Positions 28,820-35,928 of a stretch of 64,000 nt of DNA are shown here, piece by piece. The stretch's first letter is position 1. Each line of letters starts with the position of its first letter. The stretch spans positions 310,001 through 374,000 of the forward strand of contig NZ_JAABOS010000001.1 of NCBI RefSeq assembly GCF_010078235.1. Reading direction: 5' to 3'. Both the position numbers and the translations under genes were made by a program. This DNA comes from Cognatundibacterium crateris. Its GTDB lineage: Bacteria > Pseudomonadota > Gammaproteobacteria > Burkholderiales > Burkholderiaceae_D. The notes beneath the pieces are model-generated. The model was not told the DNA's origin. It worked only from the letters and a program-made list of their open reading frames with translations, and searched no databases.

Positions 28820-29886
28820 GCGCGCCAGTTGTAGTTATCGGTGCCGGACTGAGTGGTTTATATGCGGCCTCGCAGCTCTGTGCAGCGGGACGTAAAGTCA
28901 TACTGGTCGAGGCTCGCGCACGTTTGGGCGGCCGTATTCTCGCGGGAAACATCCCCGAACTAGGGGCATCTTGTGATCTGGGTCCTACCTGGTACTGGCC
29001 ACAATGGAATCCACGTGTCAGTGCTTTGCTCAGAAAAGCGGGGATCGCGACTTTTGCCCAATATCAGACCGGTGACGACTTGATTGAATTGCGCGACAGG
29101 GGGCTAATTCAACAGAAAAAAGACCCGCGTTATGCCAATGATTCTTACAGGGTGCGTGGTGGAATGACGGCCTTGCTGCATTATCTGAGTGATAGCTTGC
29201 ATGGCGTTGATATTAAACTCAATACAAAACTGATCAGTATGCGCCTGCAGGAGGGCGATGGCATAGACTTGACACTGGAGCAGAATGGCGTGTGCCTTCA
29301 TCTGCATGCATCTGAAGTGATCAGTACCATTCCTCCCAGACTGCTGGCGGAAACGGTGAATGCTGATCCACCATGGCCAATTGAAACACTGCAATCCTGG
29401 AAGCGAACACCAACCTGGATGGCGCCACACGCAAAATTTGTAGCATGCTATGAAAAACCGTTCTGGCGTGACGCTGGCTTATCTGGCGATGCCATGAGTG
29501 AAATTGGGCCACTGAGTGAAATCCATGATGCGTCCGATACGGCCTATGCTTTATTTGGTTTCGTTGGTTTTTCTTCTGCGCAACGATCACGGCTGGGCGA
29601 GAAACAGTTAAGTGACATGGCCTTAAAACAGTTAGGGCGTTTGTTTGGTGAGGCGGCACTGACACCGATTGCCAGTCATCTCAAAGATTGGACCACGGAT
29701 GCCTGGACAGCAACCCCTTTAGATGCAGCCGCATTGCGCTCTCATCCTGTTTACCAACGCCCCGATCTGCCCCAAGCGTGGAGGCGTAACTTATTTCTGG
29801 CTGGTGCTGAATTTGCGCCTACCCACGGGGGCTTTCTTGAAGGTGCGTTGGAGGCTGCAGAAAATGCTTTGCTCAGTTGTCAATGA
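28816..29886 (+). CDS. FAD-dependent amine oxidase-like flavoprotein
   Basis: A 356-residue flavoprotein. The N-terminal FAD-binding motif is VVVIGAGLSGLYAASQL followed by VEARARLGGRI, as in monoamine oxidase and related desaturases. The C-terminal FAD contact is seen in LFLAGAEFAPTHGGFLEGALEAA. The substrate is unknown. It is short for a monoamine oxidase but has both ends of the fold. It overlaps the SDR gene by 4 bp (ATGA). SDR plus FAD-amine-oxidase pairs also occur in singlet-oxygen (ChrR-type) stress regulons, which fits the cupin and stress genes nearby; that link is inference. Confidence 0.85.
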   Translation: MSAPVVVIGAGLSGLYAASQLCAAGRKVILVEARARLGGRILAGNIPELGASCDLGPTWYWPQWNPRVSALLRKAGIATFAQYQTGDDLIELRDRGLIQQKKDPRYANDSYRVRGGMTALLHYLSDSLHGVDIKLNTKLISMRLQEGDGIDLTLEQNGVCLHLHASEVISTIPPRLLAETVNADPPWPIETLQSWKRTPTWMAPHAKFVACYEKPFWRDAGLSGDAMSEIGPLSEIHDASDTAYALFGFVGFSSAQRSRLGEKQLSDMALKQLGRLFGEAALTPIASHLKDWTTDAWTATPLDAAALRSHPVYQRPDLPQAWRRNLFLAGAEFAPTHGGFLEGALEAAENALLSCQ

Positions 29887-30041
29887 AAGACTGAAATTTG
29901 TCAGTAAAACGGGTTTTTAAGTGAGGCAAGACTAGGGCATAAGGCTCTGACACAGCTCTATCGCAGGGTGAAATTACTATTTCCATTGGGTGGGCTGATC
30001 TTGCATTTCCTTACGACAGACATTGTTTGTTGGGGTACACA

Positions 30042-30070
30042 TTGAGTGACTACCGATTACTTGGTATAAT
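30042..30070 (+). promoter_or_regulatory. Sigma-70 promoter at the double-cupin gene
   Basis: TTGAGT (30042-30047), a 17-base spacer and a perfect TATAAT (30065-30070). The expected transcription start is about 30077, next to the ATG at 30078, so the message may be leaderless. Confidence 0.7.
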
Positions 30071-30077
30071 GAGGCTT

Positions 30078-30749
30078 ATGATGAAACTACATTCCGATTT
30101 ATCTCTTCGTGCAATTGTACAAACGCAGGATTTGCCCTGGGTAGATTCTCCGGTAGCCGGAGTGCAACGCAAGTTAATCGAGCGTGACGGCGAGGAGGTC
30201 GCGCGTGCTACCAGCCTGGTCAGATATGCCGCTGGTATGCAGTTTTTTAGCCATGAGCATGAACTGGGAGAGGAATTTCTGGTTCTGGAAGGCGACTTTA
30301 ACGATGAATACGGCAGCTACGGGCCGGGTAGCTATGTGAAAAATCCGCCAGGCTCAAAACATACGCCATTTACCGTGCACGGTTGTACTATTTGGGTCAA
30401 ATTACGCCATATGGACAGACGGGATTCGATACGTACCGTGATCGATACCACGACCGCAGCCTGGCAAGCTGGTAACGTCCCCGGCCTGTCAGTTTTGCCT
30501 TTGTCTGAATTTGAAACGACGCATACTGCTTTAGTACGTTGGGCACCTGGCACCCAATTCAAACCGCACCGCCATTTTGGTGGTGAAGAGATCTTTGTGC
30601 TCGAAGGTGTATTTCAGGATGAATTCGGAGATTATCCGGCCGGAACCTGGATCCGAAGTCCGCATATGAGTTCACACACTCCTTACAGCGAACCAGGCTG
30701 TCTGATTTTGGTTAAAATCGGTCACTTGTCAGCGACAGACTATACATAA
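30078..30749 (+). CDS. Double ChrR-type cupin protein
   Basis: A 223-residue protein with two cupin repeats. The first has HEHELGEEFLVLEGDF and the second HRHFGGEEIFVLEGVF, each followed by a PPGSKHTP or SPHMSSHTP metal-ligand stretch. This matches the cupin part of the anti-sigma factor ChrR duplicated in one chain, without ChrR's zinc-binding anti-sigma domain. The start is placed at 30078 (an adjacent ATG is at 30081) because the promoter overlaps any earlier one; the frame itself opens at 30027. The tetR gene follows after 7 bp and is likely co-transcribed. Confidence 0.83.
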   Translation: MMKLHSDLSLRAIVQTQDLPWVDSPVAGVQRKLIERDGEEVARATSLVRYAAGMQFFSHEHELGEEFLVLEGDFNDEYGSYGPGSYVKNPPGSKHTPFTVHGCTIWVKLRHMDRRDSIRTVIDTTTAAWQAGNVPGLSVLPLSEFETTHTALVRWAPGTQFKPHRHFGGEEIFVLEGVFQDEFGDYPAGTWIRSPHMSSHTPYSEPGCLILVKIGHLSATDYT

Positions 30750-30756
30750 ATTTGAT

Positions 30757-31344
30757 ATGAAACACTTTTCAGAAATCTCGGCAACTGCCGAACGTGTGGT
30801 GGATGCAGCCGAAGGGCTGATACAGGCACGTGGCTATAACGGATTTTCCTATGATGACGTAGCCCGGCTGGTCGGTATCAAGAAGCCCAGCATTCATCAT
30901 CATTTTGCGACCAAAAGCGAACTCGCGGCTGTCGTAGCGCAGCGTTATACGCATCGCTTTAAAGAGTTGTTACTGCAGATAGAAGGCCGTAGCGTGAAGG
31001 CTGGGGAACGCCTGTCAGCCTATGCTGCTTTGTTTGAAAAAACCTTCAGCACAGATAAGCATTTGTGCGTTTGTGGCATGCTGGGTGCTGAATCGAGCTC
31101 GTTGCCAGAGATCGTGAATCATGAGGTACAACGGTTTTTCGATGCGAATCTGGATTGGCTGACGCAGATTGCCGATGATGGTCAGCGTGCCGGTCAATTG
31201 ACTTCAAAGCTGAGCCCACAACACATCGCTGAGACCTATCTGTCATTACTGGAAGGGGCGATGGTGGTCGGCCGTGGCATGCAGAAAGCAAGTGGCCCCG
31301 CCGTCGTTGCGGATCATTTCCTGCAAACCCTGACCGTCAATTAA
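30757..31344 (+). CDS. TetR/AcrR family transcriptional regulator
   Basis: A 195-residue repressor-type protein. The N-terminal helix-turn-helix (about residues 25-55) reads GFSYDDVARLVGIKKPSIHHHFATKSEL. The ligand domain contains HLCVCGMLGAE, two cysteines one residue apart, seen in TetR proteins that respond to reactive electrophiles or oxidants, although a role here is only inferred. The gene lies inside the island bounded by three copies of a 14-bp box, which are its most likely operators. Confidence 0.92.
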   Translation: MKHFSEISATAERVVDAAEGLIQARGYNGFSYDDVARLVGIKKPSIHHHFATKSELAAVVAQRYTHRFKELLLQIEGRSVKAGERLSAYAALFEKTFSTDKHLCVCGMLGAESSSLPEIVNHEVQRFFDANLDWLTQIADDGQRAGQLTSKLSPQHIAETYLSLLEGAMVVGRGMQKASGPAVVADHFLQTLTVN

Positions 31345-31404
31345 TCGCGCAGTTAATCGCTAAATAAATCTGTAGGGGTTTGTACACGCGACTATGCAGA
31401 CTCT

Positions 31405-31443
31405 AAACGAGGTCGGGTATCTGAGTGAAGCCCGACTTCGTTT
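31405..31443. terminator. Probable bidirectional terminator after tetR
   Basis: A 13-bp stem with one G-T pair (31405-31417 with 31431-31443) and a 13-base loop. It lies between two convergent genes, with AAA/TTT at its ends. The short T-run makes it a moderate candidate. Confidence 0.55.
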
Positions 31444-31984
31444 ATGTCGCAACAGCTGAATTTGTAAATATGCGGATGCTGTCAAATTGCAGATGGTGCA
31501 TGAATTCGCGCAGTATCAGCAAACGCATGGCAAAGGCATTGTCTTCTGGTATGCCCTCAGAACTGGCCGGTTTTCCTTGTATTACTGCAGCCAGCCGGCT
31601 GAATACACGTTCCATCGCGTCTATGTGCAGCAGCATTTGCTCACTTTCCGGAACCCCGGCAAGCAGTGCAATTGCTTTCAGCTCAAGACTATCAGTCACC
31701 AGCACCGAATTCTTTTCTATCAAACGATGTATGCGTATGATTTCATCTTCGATCGGCTCTATCGCCATTTCGAACTCACTACGTTGGGGCGGCGTGTGAC
31801 GTAGCAATTCACGGGCAGAACGTTCTGCACCTATCTCCAGCTGTAATACCATTGCCTCCGGCGTCGTACTGGCAACCATCGTGTGTTCAGCTTCTATGTC
31901 GAGCAAAGTCAATGCAGCGCCAGACTGTGACTGAGCGCGAATGACCGCCATGCGTGTTTGGTATTTTTCCTTTAAGTTACTCAT
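31442..31984 (-). CDS. Conserved-looking hypothetical protein, helical
   Basis: A 180-residue acidic, mostly helical protein I do not recognise. Landmarks are YQTRMAVIRAQSQSGAALTLLDIEAEH near the start, EPIEDEIIRIHRLIEKNSVL in the middle and LILREFMHHLQFDSIRIF near the end. No signal peptide, membrane segment or metal motif is seen. I prefer the ATG at 31984 (GGGA about eight bases upstream) to a GTG at 32002. It is transcribed toward tetR. Operator box 3 lies about 100 bp before its start, so it may belong to the same regulon. Confidence 0.6.
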   Translation of the reverse strand: MSNLKEKYQTRMAVIRAQSQSGAALTLLDIEAEHTMVASTTPEAMVLQLEIGAERSARELLRHTPPQRSEFEMAIEPIEDEIIRIHRLIEKNSVLVTDSLELKAIALLAGVPESEQMLLHIDAMERVFSRLAAVIQGKPASSEGIPEDNAFAMRLLILREFMHHLQFDSIRIFTNSAVAT

Positions 31985-32060
31985 AAATATCCCATTATTC
32001 ACTTGGTTTTATATCCGGCTCAGGCTGAATTGTGTCGCCAGGCTTTGAATTTCGAAGTTA

Positions 32061-32072
32061 TAAACTAGTTTA
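32061..32072. promoter_or_regulatory. Perfect 12-bp palindrome TAAACTAGTTTA
   Basis: It shares the ACTAGT core with the three boxes and lies 15 bp from box 3, in the promoter region of the minus-strand gene ending at 31442. It may be a second, weaker site of the same regulator. Confidence 0.45.
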
Positions 32073-32087
32073 ATATATTTCATTATG

Positions 32088-32101
32088 CCGACTAGTTGGT
32101 A
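32088..32101. promoter_or_regulatory. Operator-like box 3 (CCGACTAGTTGGTA)
   Basis: The exact reverse complement of boxes 1 and 2. With flanks, TGCCGACTAGTTGGTAG is shared with box 1. It lies about 100 bp upstream of the minus-strand hypothetical gene and closes the island on its right side. Confidence 0.6.
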
Positions 32102-32222
32102 GATATGATAATCGGGGAGCATGCCCCTGTCAATGGTTTCCTTGAGTAAAGATGAATGCGTAGCCCAGCCTGAACTACGCTCGCATTGTATTCATTTCAT
32201 ACCAGAGCTAAGCAGCCAGAAC

Positions 32223-32942
32223 TCAGGTGGCCATCTGTTGAGGTAGCAGCCGTTCATATTCTTTTTTAACGACCAGATAGCATTCACAAGTGCGCTTTTC
32301 TAATCCTACACGGTCGATAACGGTGATGTGGCCACGGCTGTAGCGTATCAAACCTGCATTCTGTAATTTTAATGCTGCTTCAGTGACGCCTTCACGTCTG
32401 ACCCCCAGCATGTTGGCGATCAGCTCCTGGGTCATATTGAGATTCACACTGGACAGGCGATCCAGACTGAGCAATAACCAGCGGCATAATTGTTTATCCA
32501 GTGTGTGGTGACGGTTACATACTGCCGTCTGCGCCATCTGCGTGATCAAAGCTTGCGTATACCTTAACAACAGATGCTGCACCGGGCCGGCTTTATTAAA
32601 TACTTCTTTGATGCAGTTAGCTGGCAAGCGATAACCATAGCCTGCGCTTTGTACCACTGCACGGCTGGGCGTGGTTTCTCCACCCATAAACAGAGATACA
32701 CCAACCACGCCTTCATTGCCAACCACTGCAATTTCAGCTGATCCTCCATCTTCCAGTACATACAACAGGGAAACGATAGACGTGATAGGAAAATACACAT
32801 AATTCTGAGTCCCCCCAGATTCGTAGAGTACCCGTCCCAGCGTCATGTCGAAGTAATCCAGTTTCGGCAGCATTGTTTCCAGAATAGCCGGTGGAATGCA
32901 AGCAAGTAAGTGATTTTTTTGGATGTCGATGAGTGTTTTCAT
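32223..32942 (-). CDS. Crp/Fnr family transcriptional regulator (copy 1)
   Basis: A 239-residue regulator with an N-terminal cyclic-nucleotide-binding-like beta-roll (RVLYESGGTQNYVYFPITSIVSLLYVLEDG) and a C-terminal winged helix (LNMTQELIANMLGVRREGVTEAALKLQNAGLIRYSRGHITVID). It lacks the N-terminal cysteine cluster of FNR. The C-terminal CEC motif (KRTCECY) is common in this subfamily. The ATG at 32942 has GGAAG close upstream; an open extension to 33071 does not look coding. The next regulator upstream is a clear paralogue, so the two arose by duplication. Confidence 0.88.
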   Translation of the reverse strand: MKTLIDIQKNHLLACIPPAILETMLPKLDYFDMTLGRVLYESGGTQNYVYFPITSIVSLLYVLEDGGSAEIAVVGNEGVVGVSLFMGGETTPSRAVVQSAGYGYRLPANCIKEVFNKAGPVQHLLLRYTQALITQMAQTAVCNRHHTLDKQLCRWLLLSLDRLSSVNLNMTQELIANMLGVRREGVTEAALKLQNAGLIRYSRGHITVIDRVGLEKRTCECYLVVKKEYERLLPQQMAT

Positions 32943-33162
32943 ATTCTTCCTTAGAGTCAAAGTAGCTTCTGATCCTATGTAAATGCCTCCATAAAAATCA
33001 GAAAAGTAACGGAAAGGAGCAGGCAGTATTATGCAACTAACACGGCTGTAGATATGTTGGTTATCGCACATATGACAATATATTCATGCGGGCTCAGACA
33101 ATTACTCAAATGCAGGCTTGCTCAGTTATGAAACAGAATAATCTGGAATCAGGGTTTAGCCT

Positions 33163-33891
33163 TTAGCCTTTAGGCTTTAGACCTATAGTTAAACGTTCAT
33201 ATTCGTTCTGAATAATTCGATGGCAATCACAGGCAAGTTTTTCCAAACCTGTGTGATCTGTGATGGTCAGTTTGCCGCGACTGTATTCGATCAGGCCTAA
33301 GCGCTGTAAATATCCGGCAATAGCAGTCACCCGCTCTCGCCGTGTTCCCAGGGTATTGGCAATATATTGTTGTGTCACCAGCTGTTCTGCGTTCTCATTG
33401 TGGCGACTATTTTCTAGCAGATAGCGGCACAATTGCTGCAGCAAACTGTGATGGATGGCGCAGACTGAGATTTGTGCCAGTTGTATAATCAAAGTTTGTG
33501 TATATCGTAGCAACAATTGCATGAATGCACCTTGACGATGAAACTCATGTTTCAGGCGATCGCCGGGAACACGATAGGCGTAGCCGCTGTATTGCACTTG
33601 TGCTGAGCCAAACGAAACGTTATTGGTGAGGATCAGCGATATACCCAGCATGCCTTCTGCCCCGATAGTGATGACTTCAGAGCATGCTGATCCTTCGCCG
33701 CTATAAATTAAAGCAATGATCGCTGTCGTTGGGAAATAGGCGTAGCGTTCGATTCGCCCACTTTCATAAATCAGTTCACCTGCCTGCAGTTCAGTCAGTT
33801 CTGCGTCTGCGGTGACACGCATTAATTCATGTTTGGGAAGCGCCTTCAGTAGTCGGTTAGTGATTTGGTATTGCATAGCTTTGGCCCACAT
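33163..33891 (-). CDS. Crp/Fnr family transcriptional regulator (copy 2)
   Basis: A 242-residue paralogue of the neighbouring regulator. Shared landmarks are LIYESGRIERYAYFPTTAIIALIY, LLLRYTQTLIIQLAQISVC, the helix-turn-helix TQQYIANTLGTRRERVTAIAGYLQRLGLIEYSRGKLTITD, and a C-terminal CDC motif followed by NEYERL. An alternative start is at 33876 (MQYQITN). The signal is unknown. The pair lies among membrane and metabolic genes typical of energy or oxygen stress, which they may control. Confidence 0.87.
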   Translation of the reverse strand: MWAKAMQYQITNRLLKALPKHELMRVTADAELTELQAGELIYESGRIERYAYFPTTAIIALIYSGEGSACSEVITIGAEGMLGISLILTNNVSFGSAQVQYSGYAYRVPGDRLKHEFHRQGAFMQLLLRYTQTLIIQLAQISVCAIHHSLLQQLCRYLLENSRHNENAEQLVTQQYIANTLGTRRERVTAIAGYLQRLGLIEYSRGKLTITDHTGLEKLACDCHRIIQNEYERLTIGLKPKG

Positions 33892-33919
33892 GAATAATGA
33901 TGTGCTTAACCGGCCCTAA

Positions 33920-34072
33920 CTAAAGACGACCGGTGAGCAACATGAAGATAAGAATAATCAATACGACACTCATGAGTCCACTGGGCCCATAACCCCAGCT
34001 GCGGCTATGAGGCCAGACCGGGACTATGCCGAGAAGTAGCAGCAATAAAATCAGTAGTAGGATTCCCATCAT
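33920..34072 (-). CDS. DUF3309-type small membrane protein
   Basis: A 50-residue protein with two hydrophobic stretches (MMGILLLILLLLLLGIVP and SVVLIILIFMLLTG) around the conserved WPHSRSWGYGPSG turn. This matches the DUF3309 family of tiny membrane proteins, widespread in proteobacterial stress regions and of unknown function. Its ATG overlaps the stop of the upstream coiled-coil gene (ATGA), indicating coupled translation. Confidence 0.85.
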   Translation of the reverse strand: MMGILLLILLLLLLGIVPVWPHSRSWGYGPSGLMSVVLIILIFMLLTGRL

Positions 34073-34383
34073 TTTTCTTCTTTCGTCGATTTGTCAGATT
34101 TCAATTCCGCTTTGAAGTAATGCAGGGACGCGATTAAGGCATGGTGTAGCACCTCTGTGCTATCAACCATCTGCTCCCAGCTTGCTTCAGTTGCGACGCG
34201 CATGTCGTTTAATTTCTCGTTAATCTGCTTAGCCTGCGCTTTCAGTTTGTTTTTTTCCTCCATGAATCTGGCTTGAGCCTTATTCGCTCTATCTCCAGTC
34301 TTATCTTCAAACTCATTCAACATCGTGTTGAGCTTGTCCAAATTTTCCTGCATCTTCAATATATATTCGTCGCGTCGTTTCAT
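34069..34383 (-). CDS. Coiled-coil hypothetical protein
   Basis: A 104-residue, highly charged helical protein (MKRRDEYILKMQENLDKLNTML, then KNKLKAQAKQINEKLNDMR) with heptad-like spacing. There is no signal peptide or membrane segment. Similar small coiled-coil proteins often lie beside stress-related membrane genes, but no function is known to me. It overlaps the DUF3309 gene by 4 bp and follows the glycine-rich membrane protein after 52 bp, so the three are likely one operon. Confidence 0.75.
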   Translation of the reverse strand: MKRRDEYILKMQENLDKLNTMLNEFEDKTGDRANKAQARFMEEKNKLKAQAKQINEKLNDMRVATEASWEQMVDSTEVLHHALIASLHYFKAELKSDKSTKEEK

Positions 34384-34435
34384 GAGTTTCTCCTGTCAGT
34401 AAATCCAGAGCTAAAGTATTCGTATCTAATCCGTG

Positions 34436-34939
34436 TCAGATACGGCTGTATTCGCCTTGCGATCGCTTCCATTGCTGTATTTCGTCCAGCGTGCTGAACG
34501 CAACACTATGCGTGGTGGCATCCTTTGTGCCGCTTGTTTTGCAGGTCAGCTCGTATTCAAAACGTCGTAGGGCAGAACTATTGAGTGCAATCCCCAGTAG
34601 CACACCAAGCAGCATTCCAGTAATTGCACCAGTCAGCGTACCAAGGGCGATACCTTTTGCCAGCGTGTTGGGTGTTGCATGCGTGATGCCCAGGCGCGAA
34701 GCCGCTTCGTGAACATAAAGCGCAGAAATAACAAAACCAAGGCAGGCACCGACGGCCGATCCTGTGATTGAGGTCAATACGTTTGACGGGTAATCCAAAA
34801 TTGCAAACTGACGTATCACTGAAGTTGGCTGATGAAAAGCAGAAGATTGAGTCGGCACATCCGGGATTTCAGCCATTGAACTACGTGTAACCAATAATTT
34901 GCGGAATGCGGGCTGTTCGTGTGGAGGCTGGAGCTGCAT
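34436..34939 (-). CDS. Glycine-rich membrane protein, hypothetical
   Basis: A 167-residue protein with a polar N-terminus, two hydrophobic glycine-rich segments (ITGSAVGACLGFVISALYV and GIALGTLTGAITGMLLGVLLGIAL) and a basic C-terminal tail. The GxxxG-like spacing suggests helix packing, as in glycine-zipper proteins. A second Met (MAEIPDVPTQ, residue 22) could be the true start. I cannot assign a family. It is the first gene of the small minus-strand group with the coiled-coil and DUF3309 genes. Confidence 0.7.
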   Translation of the reverse strand: MQLQPPHEQPAFRKLLVTRSSMAEIPDVPTQSSAFHQPTSVIRQFAILDYPSNVLTSITGSAVGACLGFVISALYVHEAASRLGITHATPNTLAKGIALGTLTGAITGMLLGVLLGIALNSSALRRFEYELTCKTSGTKDATTHSVAFSTLDEIQQWKRSQGEYSRI

Positions 34940-35219
34940 AGCTGCCTTTCTTTAGCAAGACAGTACAGAGTTTGCTGTCAGACACAGGGCATGACTGTGC
35001 GACTCCACACATTGACAGACATTTTTTGCAAGGGGGAATTTACCGGTAACGCTATGTTTTGTTCGTTATCGAACAGATAAAAATTGTGAACAACTTGAAG
35101 CTTGCGTTTAGACGGCCTGGTTGAATTGACTGTGCTGCTCTGGATAACGATGAGTGCATCGGTAAATTAGCTAAGGGTCGGGACATTTCCCAGTTTTTCA
35201 CAAATGAGGAGTCAGAAAA
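34940..35219. promoter_or_regulatory. Divergent promoter region
   Basis: This 280-bp gap separates divergent genes. It has a perfect TTACCGGTAA palindrome (35040-35049) and GTTCG-TTAT-CGAAC (35061-35074), both possible regulator sites. GAGGAG before 35220 is the ribosome binding site of the plus-strand gene. Confidence 0.4.
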
Positions 35220-35879
35220 ATGAGTACCAAAAAGCATATTGATGTCGAGGGTAAGCAAGTGATCATATCCGCCTCCATCCCCACAGAAGACGTGCTGGTT
35301 CGCTCTAAGACTGGATATATCCCTCAATACCTGACAGATATTTACGGTAAGACTGACAGGGTTTGCAAAGATGTGACGCTGCTAAGGTTGGTCAATCTTT
35401 CATTGAAAGATTTTCCCGGATATGAACTGGTCAGTTTAGGAACACCAGTCAATTTTGACGTTGCTCCCACTCATTTGACGCGCGTTGAAATGCATTTCAA
35501 TGACAAAGATCAAGTGGAGAAATGTCTTAAGGAGATCAATACATCTGACATGATGATACGTTTGCGTGTACAGCCAGCCTGGGATTGGCAAGCCATTATT
35601 CGCAATGGACATGATGATGTTGTGCTGCATGTAGGTTGGTATGACACTGTCTATTTTTTGCAATTTAAAGATGTATTTCTTGGCGACTTGCATTGCCGTT
35701 ATTCCGCCAAATTTGGCTTCGATCCCAAGGATGCAAAAATCACCCATTTCCGTTATGACGAGCGTGGACATCTGGAAATGATTGAATCACACAATGAAAA
35801 TGAACGTAAGGCCGATGCGATGAAAGATCAGGTTGAATTCTTGCGTGTTTTCCGTGACGGTTCGGTTGAAACCACCTGA
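35220..35879 (+). CDS. Hypothetical protein of unknown family
   Basis: A 219-residue soluble protein that I do not recognise. It has a mixed alpha/beta character, with landmarks KTGYIPQYLTDIYGKTDRVCKDVTLLRLVNLSLKDFPGYELV, DWQAIIRNGHDDVVLHVGWYDTVYFLQF and a charged C-terminus (ESHNENERKADAMKDQVEFLRVFRDG). There is no signal peptide. TGAGGAGTCAG lies close before the ATG, a good ribosome binding site, so the gene is probably real. The alcohol dehydrogenase gene starts 49 bp downstream and may be co-transcribed. Confidence 0.65.
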   Translation: MSTKKHIDVEGKQVIISASIPTEDVLVRSKTGYIPQYLTDIYGKTDRVCKDVTLLRLVNLSLKDFPGYELVSLGTPVNFDVAPTHLTRVEMHFNDKDQVEKCLKEINTSDMMIRLRVQPAWDWQAIIRNGHDDVVLHVGWYDTVYFLQFKDVFLGDLHCRYSAKFGFDPKDAKITHFRYDERGHLEMIESHNENERKADAMKDQVEFLRVFRDGSVETT

Positions 35880-35928
35880 TCACTTAATCCCCTGTTTTGA
35901 ATATCCGATCTTTATCTGGGAGCCCATC

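Noticed and set aside
32223..33071. N-terminal extension of the first Crp/Fnr gene to 33071
   Set aside because: The added 43 residues are not conserved-looking, and the ATG at 32942 has a good ribosome binding site and matches the paralogue.
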